A DNA stretch of 64,000 bases from Wuchereria bancrofti (GCA_005281725.1 SSBO01000007.1:3478402-3542401); one strand, 5' to 3'. Positions 26,407-38,925 are shown, counted from the first letter of the stretch. Translations and numbers: made by a program. The notes: generated by a model from the letters alone, not told the origin.

Positions 26407-27130
26407 CAGCACTGTCGTTGTAAAAGAGTGCAACGTTGACTATGTAAATGATGGGATGCTGAAAAGAAGCTTCAAGCTAAGTAATTCCTCCTCCATCATA
26501 ATGGCAGAGAACTCTCAAAGAAACTTGAAGCTTAAAAATGTCTGTTGGATGAAGTCACTCTCACTATCCTATCTTCACAGTTTGTTGTCTTGTTGTTGAG
26601 AGAAGAAGAAATAGTACGCATGAAATATGAGAAAATGAAGATGAATGAAATATTCTGAAATTGCGCCCACTCCATTGTTTCCCTAATGATTTATTAAATG
26701 TGTGGGATTTTGGAAATCTATGGCCAAAAAACTAGGCCGCATAAGCAGAAGAGTTCTTGGAGAAAGCTTGAAAAAAAGCCCTTTATATTCCATTTGACAG
26801 TATCCACTTGATAGTATACTCTATTTGATAGTATGTGATAATAATAATTTCAAATCATAATCAAATTGGCCAATGAGTGTTCGTCCTCGAATTGCCATAG
26901 ATCTGGGAAGTGAATTAGATTATGCTTTAAGCAATGTTTCTGGAATTGTTTCACGATTTTTATTCCTGAATCTTTCAATCTGCATATATAAAGATGAGAC
27001 ATTTCTGAAAAGAAAGAGATCAAAATCTGTTATCAACAGAAGGTTAATCATCCGACATCAACTATACTAAGAATGTTGTCGATCGACATAGACGGAAGGA
27101 AAACTTTTAAATAAACACTCAAGACGATTG

Positions 27131-27146
27131 TATATATATATATATA
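27131..27146. repeat. (TA)8 microsatellite
   Basis: Eight TA units. An adjacent short direct repeat of AACAATTAATTGG lies at about 27276-27305. Confidence 0.85.
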
Positions 27147-30100
27147 ACAGTAACCTTGGAAAGGTTTTTGCTTGTGAATACACGAACATTATAGATTAAA
27201 ATGTAAAAATTCAGTGAGACGATGAAAGAAGCAAATGTTTTTGGAGATTTGATATCAGGAAAATAAATGATGGAAACAATTAATTGGGAACAATTAATTG
27301 GAAACAAAATAAATGATCAGAATGAAAGCTGATAAATGACAGGTCATAACTGATAGCAGTTATTGAAGGTGAGAGTAAATCAGAGGCGATGTGTGAATCA
27401 TATGAAAAAATAAAAAATGGGATGTTTAAGATAGTAAGCAAACGCACAGCAAGATATCTGAGGTTAGCCATCTGTCGAGATCTTTATTAATGAATCTTTC
27501 TTGTTTGTGGTTTGGAGTCGGTATAGACGAATGTATGTATGTATTCAGAAGGAGTCTGTTATAACGACTTTTATTCGCTAACAACCATGATACATAAATT
27601 ATACCTGTAGCAGCAATATACTGATAATTTTGTAAAGTTTACCTACGAATATAAAGTGAAGAGGAAGAGATAGAAACAACTAAGGGTTTAAATGAATGGA
27701 GTTCGACGAGAGCGCGGTAAAATTGCGCTAAAAATAAACAGTCAAATTGAAGCTTGTTAATCCTAGCCCAGCAATGGGTGTTAATCATATAAGCATTAAC
27801 ATATAACAAGGCTTGATTTACAATAAGGAGCAGACATGTCGCAAAGGAGGTTAGGTAAACAAAGAACTGTTAACCTAGTCAAATTCGAATATAATTTAGA
27901 GTTAGCGAGCAGCCGACAAGAAAAACAAGACATCAACTAAACAAAGAACTGATAGTTGTAAACAATCTAATTGGGAGCAAATTTCTACACATATTCTAGT
28001 TACAAGTGAAAGATAAATATTGGTTAAATGATTTCCTACGTGAGATTGGAACATTTGTATGAGGAATGCTCAAATAAGATAAACTTTAGTTTTATGGTTT
28101 TCATACAATTTTATTTCTATGTCAAAGAAGAATTTGTATAATCATCTCGTAGTTATAGAATAACTTTAGCTATAAGTCGAAGAAAAAAACAAGCAAAATA
28201 AATTGATGAATACTAATTAGATGATGAAGCTGTTAGTCTGAATAAGATGCTGACAAATTACAACAGTGTGGACATTACTGAACAATTAAAGTAACAGGAA
28301 AGCTGTTATAAAAAAGCAATTGAAAAAATAGCGTCTAGTTACAAAAATGGAATAACTCCCACTTCTTCATAGAATTCTGAAGATGCGAATTCTTGAAAGT
28401 TGCAGAAGCTTAAAAAGATTTTATATAAAGTTGTGCTTATTATATTAATTGAAAAAAAAACAGTGCAAATTTCGAGGAATCAAAAGTGATGTGAGGAAGA
28501 ACCTAAAAATAGCATTTTTTGGATTTAATAGAAGTTTTCATTGAGAGTTTTTTACGACAGAAAAGTGAGGCTAATCATAAGTACTGGAACAGAGGACGAA
28601 TTTATCGTAAGTAACCCTGAGCTGATCAGTTGCGAACATTGATACACCTAAGAACAATAAAAGCTCGTAGAATATTATTGGTTGAAGTTACTGTATCACT
28701 AGACAAAAAGTTATATTAAGAAAGAAATTGAAGTTATTGTATTAGTAACCTAAATTTTGAAGAGAACAATGAGGAATATCTTAGGTGTGAAGAAAAAAAA
28801 GAAAACAGCTACCAAATAGAATTTTAATTAATTCCTTCTATTCAATTTAGATAAGTATATATATAGTCTTTTTTAACTTTAAATTTATTTAATTTTACAG
28901 CTGTGATGTTGTTTATCAATTTTTAATTCTTGTTCCGACATGAATTATTTACGACAGAATGCTGGAGTTATCAACAAAGTTTCTCGAAAGCTTACTTCTA
29001 GATAATAAGTTCAAAAAGCAATTTCCAGCTTCTTGTTAATTACTTAATTGTTTGTCATTTTGGTTGTTAGAAACATGTTGCAGATTGCTAATGCAGGAAC
29101 TGAGAAAGTGAGTGATTCGAATGAGTGTGATTTCTTTGTAAACTGCTTGACCTATTGTATAAAGCATTCAAATTAAAGATTGTTCCTTCTAGAGGATGAA
29201 TCTCCTGACAAGCTTAAACGCCAAACAAGTTCGAGCGTGAAATAAGCTTAAGCATGGTATGAGCTTAACCACAAACATTTCACAAATGTGAAATCGCAGT
29301 AAGTAATGAATACATAAAATGAATTCTAGATATTGCAACATTCAACTATAACTGTCAGCAAATGATTCAGACTGATTAGGCTCAGTCCACTGAATTTTTG
29401 GATCACATCGCGTAATTTGATTGCTTTTTGACTTCCATTTATTATCGAACATTAAAATTTTCTTTCATTGAATTTTCGTAGATATCGACCTCAAATGACA
29501 TTTGTTTATTAGTTATATTTATAGCATGTTACCAACTTATTTTTGATATATGTTAAAAAATTGAAAAATAAGACTGTTATAGGAAATGCAGAGAAAACCT
29601 GAAATAGTTCCATAAAATTTTTAGTGTGTTGGGTTGCTTACACTGGAATCGGCGCAAACATTGTAACTGATATTGAAGTTAACTTCAAAAATGTGTCCAT
29701 AATTTGGGCCAGCTTTTTATTTGAAAGTAATAAAAAAAAAACATAAATATTAACATTATCGAATTTTTTCAATAATCTGACGCACCGCAAGCAATAATTT
29801 TAATGAGTAGAAAAGAAATGGTCTGTTTTTGAACTTTTTAAACATTCGGTGAAGTCAGATTTGGGTCATGATTCTTGCTGCCACTATCATTGTCAATTTA
29901 TACCCCCCTAACTGCACCACCGGTCAGGTGAAAGGTTATTAGGTAAGTTTCATTCAATCCATTTTTAGAAATCACCTTCAGTTGTCAGTTTGCTCTTCTC
30001 ATTTTTAGATCATTTCCTTTCACTTTCATTATCGTGGTCTGGAGCTGGTAGTATTATTTTTTCTAATCATCTTTCCCTTTATTTTGATGAGGACATTTTT

Positions 30101-31147
30101 TTCGAAGTGAAATTCACAATTTAAACTTTTAACCAGATGAGATCAATTTCAATTCTATATGTTTTGACTTAGTACTGGAATATTTGATTTGGATGATTGG
30201 TGAATTGTGTCATTTACTTTACTCTCTGACACCCGTATATTCTTATCTTGTTTGCACATTCTATTAACAGAATGTTCGTTAAGATATCATTACTAACTTT
30301 AGTAATCAAAAATTTCATAATCTGTTTGCCGATCTATTTACTCAGCATTTCTTCTCATTATAATAAAAACTTCGTATTCATTAAAAGAAAAGTTCATCTG
30401 CAATGCTTTGCTTCGATTTTGTACAATTAATTGCTATCAAACATCCTTACTAAGTGTCCTTCATTCTACAACTCTGTCGGAAGTTGACCTACCTGAATCA
30501 TGCCATGTGTCACTCACGTTTTCAAATATAGTTGTCATTTACTGATTCCATTGGCAATACTACGCAGCCTTATAACTGTTTTAAACTATAGTGAGTTCTC
30601 TGCTGTGTAATTTTCTTGATTTCAGGGTTAATTGAATTGATGACCTTACACATTTCCTATTAGTTTCATTTTGTTCTTCTGCGAAGCTACTACCCTAATG
30701 CTATTGATGCTATTATTGAACAACACTTACGGGAGTGATACACAATGATAAGAATATTATGGCTTCATATATACCTTATTGCTGATCAATATTATGCTTT
30801 CAATACTATGCTTCTTCAGTTTCATTATCCGATGATATTCCGCTATCTTTGGTAGTCGTACCATAATTCACGGGTAGTTTACTGATGCCCATAATTGCCT
30901 CACTCATTGATGCAGCATTTTTGAAATTTGAAATTAAATTAGAATGCGCGACAATAATAGTGGCATAGATCTGGAAATGTGGCGAAAGAAACGAGTGATG
31001 ATAACATCGATTGCGCTTTAAAGGATGACTCTGAATAAAAGTACTGTTTTTATATCAGTTGTATTTCCTTGTTTCCACCTTGACAGGTTTTTAATATTTA
31101 ATATGGCTGAAGTATGATTACTTTGTCTTTCTTACTCGTGGTACCAT

Positions 31148-31186
31148 TTTTGGAATCGCTAATCTGTAAGGTTAGCGATTCCAAAA
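31148..31186. other. Strong 18-bp stem, 3-base loop hairpin
   Basis: Arms TTTTGGAATCGCTAA (31148-31162) and TTAGCGATTCCAAAA (31172-31186) are perfect reverse complements. The stem continues inward with a T-G wobble, C-G and T-A pairs to a GTA loop (31166-31168). It lies about 1.2 kb upstream of the nuclear receptor start codon. It is too short for a normal pre-miRNA; a regulatory or mobile-element relic role is possible. Confidence 0.85.
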
Positions 31187-31483
31187 TACATTTGCGTCTT
31201 ATTTTTACCAAAAAAAAAGACTTTCGTTTTTATGTGGAATTTATTTTTTGCTAAGTTGTAGGATCTGATCAGTGATAAACATACTGAAGAGATTATCGTA
31301 CTCCAATAACAAGCTCAGTTTTTAAAATATTTACTAATGAAAAGCCGCTGTTGGAAGTTTTTTTCAAATTTCCGTTTAATTTATAGTACGATTTCCGTAT
31401 GATTATATGTGTAACTTTAGAGTTATTCCAAGAAAAAGTATGTATACATATTTTATATATTTATATTTATGCATGTATTTACA

Positions 31484-31507
31484 TGTGTGTGTATGTGTGT
31501 GTGTGTA

Positions 31508-31539
<32 letters not shown>

Positions 31540-31542
31540 TAT
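31484..31542. repeat. (TG)n microsatellite with TA interruptions
   Basis: A 59-bp TG/GT tract broken by a few TA dinucleotides, directly before a GC-richer 380-bp block upstream of the nuclear receptor gene. Confidence 0.95.
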
Positions 31543-32339
31543 GCGAGTGATTTAATGAGGACGGATGACAGAGTTGGTAAAAGGGAAAATGTTGGTTGAT
31601 GACCTCGACCTGCTGCCACTGCTCATCGGACCGGGGAAGAGGCGAGTGGGACTTTTAATCAACGGTAATGAGGAAAGGAATACCCTCCAGTTTGGAACGA
31701 ACATGAACAGAGACAGCAAGTAAGGCATCCGCCGAAATATCGGGATGAAGAGAAAAGGAAAAGGTCTGCTCGGGTAGGGAAGGGTGATTTGGACTTGGAA
31801 CAGCAAAACGGACGGTGAACAAGGAGAGAGTGGTGGTGGTAGTTGACCTTGTACATCTTCACAACCCACCCAACTCAACAAATACAATGTGGGCAGAGCT
31901 ATAACGCTTCCCGAATCACTTCTACTGGCCTGCATTTTCATGCCAAGCAATTGCTCTGTCCCATTTCTTAGCCTTTACTTAGTGGATAATTTCAATATAT
32001 CAAATTTCGTCTGTAAAATCTCTAACTTTACATTCCAAATCATGCGGCAAACAGTAAATTTCTTTCTTTTAAAAAATTTGAATGTTTTAGAAAACTTCCA
32101 GTAATTAAAATAGTGGCAATTACTTCAGCTGTGATGCCGACATATATAAAAAGGAAAATGAATGTTGCAAAGGAGAATAATGATGAACGCTCTTACGCGG
32201 TTTTGTTAAACTGTTTCTTGGAAAAATGCATGTGTCGTTTAGGACTACTTTTGTACTCTAATTGTGACAGTGTTTTTCTCTATTATTATTTATATGTCTT
32301 TTAAATTTACAGATGCGATGAAAAAAGAAACAGACAAAA
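31543..32339 (+). promoter_or_regulatory. GC-richer putative promoter/5' region of the nuclear receptor gene
   Basis: About 31550-31930 is clearly richer in G+C than its surroundings and contains two TGACCT half-sites (31599-31604 and 31844-31849). A splice acceptor TTTACAG ends at 32312, just before the coding exon. Two short upstream reading frames start at 32313 (ATG CGA TGA) and 32318 (30 codons, overlapping the main start). The promoter role is an inference from position and composition. Confidence 0.4.
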
Positions 32340-35300
32340 ATGATACTTTCCGGAACACCTATAGCAACAATTCGGTGTACACCTCCAATTTCAGCCAGTT
32401 CAGGTACTAATGATAGCTCAGCGAGTCCGACAATCTTCGGCGAGCTCCTAATATCTTCCAATATTCACACACCACATCGACCAGTAGTTACGATTCGAAA
32501 TCTTTCAGCAGCAACAGCAGGAACTCCAGCAGTTACTATTCCAGGAGCTGCAGAAGAATCAAATTTCATTTCGACAAACCTGGTTTTGAATGGCAATGCG
32601 CCATCGGCTTTTCGACCGATTATCCCATCAACTTCTTCAGATTCATTTGTCATTACAACTCACAGTTCTCTTGTTTCTCCATCAGATCATAAAAATGCCA
32701 GCAGTGAAAGGAATCACCACCAGCACCACCATCATCATCACAATCATCATCAACAACAACAGCAGCAGCAACAACAACAACAGCAACAACAACAACCAGA
32801 ACAACAACAACCAGAGCAACAACAACCAAAACAACAACAGCAACAACAACCAGAACAACAACAAGCAAAACAACAACAGCAACAACAACCGCAACATAGT
32901 GACACTATCTTAAGTGGTGACTATGGTTAGTTCTGTTTTTGTCCTTTTGACTATATGGTTGACATGACATCATTATTTCCACTTCTTCATTTCTTAGCCT
33001 ATAATGCATAAGAGTTGGAGTTACAAATTAGGCTGGTTGAACGGGTTCAAAAGCTGTAATATTCCCAAATATTTTTTTAATATTCCCAAAGTTCTAAATA
33101 TCCAAAAACAGTATACAAAAATATTTCAAATATACAAAACTGCCAATTCTCTATTCCTTTGAATAGCTTACCAATCATTCTCTCATATTTGCAATATTTG
33201 ACTATTTAACAAAGTTTTCGGTTGCTCATGAGTTTTGTTGCTTGCTTACAAGTACATTGATGAATTTTGATGCTTACTTTTGATAAGTTTCTCTAGAACT
33301 CTCATCACTCAACCTGAGATCAAGTGACAACAAATATTTAGCCAAGATCATTGCTCAATTTTAGAAAATCTTTTTTTGACCAACCTATTTAAAAGGTCCT
33401 CTATTGCTGCTTGGCTGTATACTCAACCTTTACATTTTTTCTCATCTCTTCAAAATCTGTGGAGAAATTTCTCATTTCATTCAGATGTCATTCTTGTTCT
33501 AATTCATCCTAATGTGATGTTCTCTGATCTTGCTATGATTGGATGATGATTCTAAAAGATTATTTGGTAAAGTGTCATTTTCTAGTTTGTTTAGAATTTT
33601 CGGCTACGTATCATGAAAAAAGAAAATGATTGGGAAGAGGAAGAGAAGAAGTGACGAGAGATGATTGATCATTGAATTACAGCGATATATTTCCTAGCCT
33701 ATTCATTACGGCTCAGAAAGGAAACAAATAATTTAGGATGAATGGCTAATTGATGTGCAAAGGAAGGCTTGGAAAGGTCAGAGGACAAGAGTGACTACAT
33801 AAGTGTCACAAATGGTTAAGCAATGACTTAGGAAGTTTGTGAGGCTCATATGGTTTCAAGGACGGTCACTTTTAAAGTTACTTTTTTACATAATGTTTCC
33901 TTGGACGTAGTATGTCGTCGTGCATGTCTGCATCGATGTATCGTACCTATCTCTGTCCTATTTACCGTACAAGTAAATTTGAGAGAAGAAATGAAATGTT
34001 GCTGACAAAGTTTAAAAGGTAAAAGGCAGAAAAAGGAAATCATACCTTTTTTTAATTGAAAGGGACAGGGAATGAAAAAAAAGTGAAAATTTGACATTAT
34101 CAACAAAATAATTCAGTACAGTGTCTGGTTATTATTGACTAACAAGTGCTTAACAATGACAATAAGAGACAATAGTAATGAAATAATTATGATATTGATA
34201 ATGTACTGATAAGGAAGCTTTCCTCTCTTAATGATACATGTTATGATTTTTTTGTATTTCCTATTCTTTATTTTCTTTCTGTTTGATGATTGATTTTGAA
34301 GGTCAGTTGGGGAGCTGGTAATAGTGTTGATAATGGATGGTGGAAGGTTATCGAAGGGTTCTTTATACAGAGAAAGGGAGAAAGAGGAGGGAGAAAGGAA
34401 GAAAGGAAAAGGGAGGAATATTTGGAACGATAGAAAATGAGGCCAATTATTTGCAGCAATCAGGGCAGATGACTTGTTTGGTGGGTCAGGTTTTATATAT
34501 GCTCAGTTACTCCTTGACTGTAGGTAAAGGTCACTTTTGCCCTTTCTAAATTATCTTTTTAAACTAATACAATTTAAAGATGAATTCTGAAAAGGTTTCA
34601 TCTTAGTCGAAAATTGACTAGCACTAAAAACAGCATTCAAGTAAGATGCACAAAAGGCGCCCATAACATGGCGATTTTCGAGAAATCAAAGAGCGATGAT
34701 AACTTGAAATCCTGAAGAGATAAAAGCATCCATCACAGTCTGGATTGTAGTGGAAAGAAAATAGACCTGAAATATGCTTCAATTTCTGATGATACTCTGA
34801 AGGAAATCCCATTTCTCAAATAAATTAGCTGTGTAATTTCAGAAAGGAAAGGCTCAGATTGGTAAGTTTGTTGTAGTATATGTGTTTTTTAATGTGAAAC
34901 TAATGCTTTGGATCACTGAGCGCCAGGCGCCCAAGAGGTTCACAGTATGTTCAAAAGGATCGGAGTTCAAGCAAATTAGAAATGAATGTTTCTGTAAGCT
35001 GAAATTAGCGATGTATGAAGAAGTGTAGGTTTTGTGCTCATCAATACTGAATGAATATGTTGCCGTCAAATAAGAAGTGAATGCTGACCTTTGACCTTTA
35101 TTAGCAAATTGAAGTCATTTTATCTGTAACCTTCCCATTTCAAGTGAACGTTTTTTTGCATTGACCTATGTACAATAAAGCATTTGTAGATATCACGTAG
35201 TTATGAGATTTTATTTATTCACTTTTATGATACGCATTCTAATTTCACTTTTTAAAATCTACGCAGCGGAATAGAGAATGGACAACGGATTTTTATTAGT

Positions 35301-38300
35301 GGACTCTAGTTTTGTTAAATTAGGTTTGGTATAACCGTTGAATTGTGTTGGAAGGAATGTGGAAGTGAAAAGAATAATAAATATCTTTCAATCTGATATG
35401 ATTGCTTCTACACTTCATTCCAGTCGCTACAACGAGTAATAATTACTTGTGTCAAGTCTGCGGTGACAGAGCGTCCGGTTTCCATTATGGTGTTTTTGCT
35501 TGCGAAGGTTGTAAGGTAAGAGATTTATTTGTTTCTTTTTTGACATTCCCATTTTTGCCGTTTAGAAATTGATAATTCCCTCTGTGGATGAATCATTTGA
35601 TTTGTTTTAACAAATTATTAGAGTAATTCGCTTCAAATGAGCCAATTATAATATCTTGCGATTGCTTCCCCTTTACTTGTTTACAAATTCCACTGGTTTT
35701 ATTTATTCATTTTTATCCTTTGGGAAAATATTATTGTGTGCAGAATTTGTTTGCAGGGGTTTTTTCGCCGTTCTATTCAGCAGAAAATCCAGTATCGTCC
35801 GTGTACTAGGAGTCAGCAATGTATTGTTGCCCGGAACAACCGTAATCGTTGTCAACATTGCAGGCTTCAAAAATGTATCAGAGTGGGAATGTCAAGAGAA
35901 GGTCTGCAAATTGGATATTCTCGCAAAATTTTCATCTTCCTTTTCTTGAGAAATCGTTGAAAAAGCGTAATTTTTTGTCGACTATTAGAGCTTTCCATTA
36001 AATTGTTTCAAATCTTAAGTGGATGTGTTTTTTTTTTCGATATATTTATGGATTAGGTTGAAAAAGACCGTAATTTAATTTACGCTTTAGCTTTAACGTA
36101 AATTGAGAATGATGAAATGGAAACGTGTTTTGACCTTGACCTTAATTGAAACGCGTTTAAGTGGAGTTTATAGTTTAACCTTGATCTGGATTACTAGGCA
36201 ACCCAAAGTGGTATTGTGGTTTGACCTTGGCTGAAATAGATAGATTGAAGAATACTGTGACTATTTGGGTCATTTTATGCGAACATTCAAAATGTGTTTA
36301 CTGAGGAGGCAAGGTTGAAAAGGTGAAAGGGATGTCTGTCCTGCATTGAATTGTTTGCCGATGACCTTGCAAATTTCAACTGCGTCAATTCCTTTCTCCT
36401 ATACCCAAGTTTTCACTTTCGTCTTGCTCTGTTTAATTTAAAAATTTGAAATGAAAACGAATATAACTACAACCAAGCGGATCTTGTCAAGAATATTTTA
36501 CTTTTGAAATTGGCGACCTGAGAAGTTAAATGATTTTGTTCTTTATTGAACTTTTAATTGTTGAAAATCTTCCATGTGTTTTCTTTAAGATTCAATTGAT
36601 TGTTGTTTGAAGCCATTAAAAAAAGAAAAAGAGGAAGTAGCTTTGACAAGTGTAGTGAAACCATTATTTTGATTGAAATATGCACCTAGAAAATACGAGT
36701 CCATATTATGAGTAAAAAAACATGAAACAATTGGATCAAATGATTCAGGAACTCTCTATTATCAAATTTAAAGTCTAATGGAATTGGCTTGTAGAACTAG
36801 AGATCAATTTTCTTATGGAAGTACTGTCAGTTTTTCCACATAGGCCTTCTCTATTTTTTCAGCCGTTCGATTCGGTCGTGTACCGAAGCATGAAAAAGTC
36901 CGTATGGCTGAGGAACTGGCTCGCGTTACAGCACGCACTCTAACTGATGCAGTTCAAAGTGCACTTACTGATAGTGATTCGGTGGTGGAATCCTGCTTTA
37001 CTGGTTTCTCTCGCCTAGTAGACAGTGTAAAAAAGCTTCTCCATAAACCTCCTGCACAAACCGTCTGTCCTGTTGGGAGGTATTTTTTAATTCTATGTCA
37101 CTATAAGCTTACATTCCGATCACACTACTTGAGAGGTTCCATTGAAACTTATTTACTGCTTCCATTTTAGTTATCTAATTCGAATGGTTAATATCGTTAA
37201 GTGCTGGCTTAAATTAATGTTTTCTTTTTTAATTTTTAATATTGGATAAGAGGTAATTGCAGGGTAAATGCTCATCATGCAATAAAAGCAGCCTACGATT
37301 TCTCTCAGTCAATTCCGGGATTCAGCATACTGCATCATCAAGATCGAGTTCAGCTGTTGAGGGTAGATAGTAAATAGTATTTCTAGCTTTTGAATCCCAT
37401 GAAAGAAGATGAGGGAACATGTTTAAGAGTGATCGGACACATTTTTATTGTGATTGAAAGGATTTCTTAAATGAACAATGAAAACTAGCCTGTCTTTCAG
37501 GGTACATTATTCCAAACAGTTGTGCTAGCAATGCTCTCATCATTTAACTGCGACAAAGCTCTATTGACGCTTCAATCGTCAATCGGACATGTCCACCAAT
37601 ATTTCTACTCACCTTTAAACGTTTTTTTACAAAAATTTAACACATTAAAATTAACTAATCAGCAGGTAGCACTTATTGGTGCTGCAGGCATGTGCATTTC
37701 TGATAAACCCCTCATGCACCCTGAACTGGCTGCACTTATTCACAATCGTTTAAGTGATCTGTTTCAAGAAACGTTCTCGGAAGAATGTCGTGCTGCAGCT
37801 CCACAGCTCTTGCATACCGTCTTGTACGAGCTGAGAATGCAAAATGCAGTGCATCAGCAAAGTCTTGAAGCGATAACTATTTGGCCTGCTACTTGTTGTT
37901 CCTCATCATCGTCTACTTCCGATGATAGTGTTGTCTCAAATACCGTGAAAATAGGTGTCAGTGATAATGCATCACGAAATATTGAAACCGAGTTGTTAGT
38001 ATTAGGAAATTCAGGGCTTATGTCAGGACAACAACCAGAACAACCGCTACAGGAATTAATTTCGCCACTTTCTGTTGATAATCAATCGTACGATGATATA
38101 CAAAAAGAACAGACAAAACCAGGTTGTAGCCAACGTAGATCCGAGAATAATTCATTGCAATCAAGTACTCTATCCCGAGTTCAACCATCCATTGTTGAAT
38201 CTCATCGCTCTGTTGCCTCATTGCTGAACCAACCACCTATTTTACCAATAGCGGTAGCTGCAATACGAAGTACTTTTGCTCAGAATTGTCAATCGGCCTT

Positions 38301-38418
38301 ATTATATCGAGCGGCAACACCAATGTTGCGACATATCCCTCTACACGACACGGAGGTATCAAATGAGATAGTGGGACCAGTAGATGAAGAGCCGCTAGAT
38401 CTAAGTGTAAAACGTTGA
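32340..38418 (+). CDS. nhr-85: E75/Rev-erb family nuclear hormone receptor
   Basis: Six exons, 32340-32925, 35424-35515, 35757-35901, 36863-37079, 37263-37362 and 37501-38418, give 685 residues. The N-terminal domain ends in a His/Gln-rich tract (about 126-187). The DNA-binding domain (about 205-270) has [16 protein letters not shown]-box [22 protein letters not shown] and [13 protein letters not shown], very close to insect E75; the hinge [11 protein letters not shown] is also E75-like. An intron splits CEGCK from GFFRR, a conserved receptor splice position. The ligand-binding domain (about 300-540) includes [20 protein letters not shown]75/Rev-erb proteins are heme-binding transcriptional repressors in moulting and circadian feedback circuits; nhr-85 is the C. 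elegans member. The protein ends [10 protein letters not shown], carrying a PLDLS CtBP-binding motif at 678-682. AATAAA lies at 38880-38885. Family assignment is secure; upstream non-coding exons may exist. Confidence 0.9.
32715..32900 (+). repeat. His/Gln codon repeat (CAC/CAT, then CAA/CAG with PEQQQ units)
   Basis: Low-complexity coding repeat within the receptor's first exon. A His-rich run is followed by about 17 Gln codons, mixed CAA and CAG, then spaced Pro/Glu/Lys/Ala between QQQ blocks. All other frames here are open only because of the repeat. Length polymorphism is likely. Confidence 0.95.
33775..34533 (+). promoter_or_regulatory. AGGTCA half-sites in receptor intron 1 (plus orientation)
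   Basis: AGGTCA occurs at 33775-33780, 34300-34305 and 34528-34533. The last is preceded directly by AGGTAA (34522-34527), forming an imperfect DR0 pair. The hexamer is the core site of E75/Rev-erb, ROR, FTZ-F1 and related receptors. Binding is not shown. Confidence 0.4.
35085..35097 (-). promoter_or_regulatory. Perfect DR1 nuclear receptor element
   Basis: TGACCT (35085-35090), one T, TGACCT (35092-35097). On the minus strand this reads AGGTCA-A-AGGTCA, the consensus DR1 bound by receptor dimers and DR-binding orphan receptors. It lies about 330 bp upstream of the exon encoding the first zinc finger. A further TGACCT is at 35162-35167. Confidence 0.5.
36131..36142 (-). promoter_or_regulatory. 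Perfect DR0 nuclear receptor element
   Basis: Two abutting TGACCT hexamers (36131-36136 and 36137-36142) in the intron after the second zinc-finger exon. Single TGACCT sites follow at 36222-36227 and 36362-36367. Confidence 0.5.
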
Positions 38419-38904
38419 TATTGTAATTACGTCAAAAATTTGTTTGCAGATTGTGTCGTCATATGTACTACTATGTTTCTTCGCGTTGTCCCATTTACGT
38501 GGGCCGCAGATGCATCGAAATTCATATCGAAATCGTTCTGAAAGTACTAATACTTTTTTTTAAAACAAAAAATTCCAGCATGTTTAAAATTCTGTTTCTT
38601 CGATTTTTATATCAAAAATACCGTACATCCTTTGGCTATTTTCATTTAATCATAAAAGTTCTCTACCATTTATCTATTCACCTGCTGCTCACTACCTCAC
38701 AGCTAGATTACTTGAAATTTTCAAATCTCCTGTAGTTGTTATCCTACTGAATACTCAGGAAAATGTTTTAATGCTTCTTTTGATTCCTTTTTCATTATCG
38801 ATAACAATATGTATTCAAATCAGAATACTTAATGGTTTAGAGTGCGCTCCTTCTATGTAAATTTTTTTTCGCTCTTATCAATAAATAAATTTTTAAGCGT
38901 CGAT

Positions 38905-38925
38905 CGTATGATATGTTATCATACG
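38905..38925. other. 9-bp stem, 3-base loop hairpin next to the receptor poly(A) signal
   Basis: CGTATGATA (38905-38913), TGT loop, TATCATACG (38917-38925), 20 bp after the putative poly(A) signal. A pause or 3'-end role is possible but unproven. Confidence 0.7.

Larger units (their letters stand above)
24238..31147. other. Large AT-rich intergenic region
   Basis: Nearly 7 kb without a gene I can support. A less AT-rich patch at about 26160-26600 may mark a promoter or 5' UTR exon of the FBXO28-like gene. An open frame at 26873-27070 (plus; begins MSVRPRIAIDLGSELDYAL) looks protein-like for 24 residues but has no recognisable family or clear splice partners. Simple repeats are listed separately. 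Confidence 0.4.

Noticed and set aside
31552..31950. 132-codon minus-strand open frame upstream of the nuclear receptor
   Set aside because: Low-complexity Pro/Ser/Leu composition in a GC-richer patch, with no splice context or family resemblance; better read as promoter/5' region.
32590..32913. Asn/Ser-rich, Leu-rich and Val-rich frames over the CAA/CAG tract on both strands
   Set aside because: Shadows of the His/Gln repeat in the receptor exon; simple repeats open all frames.
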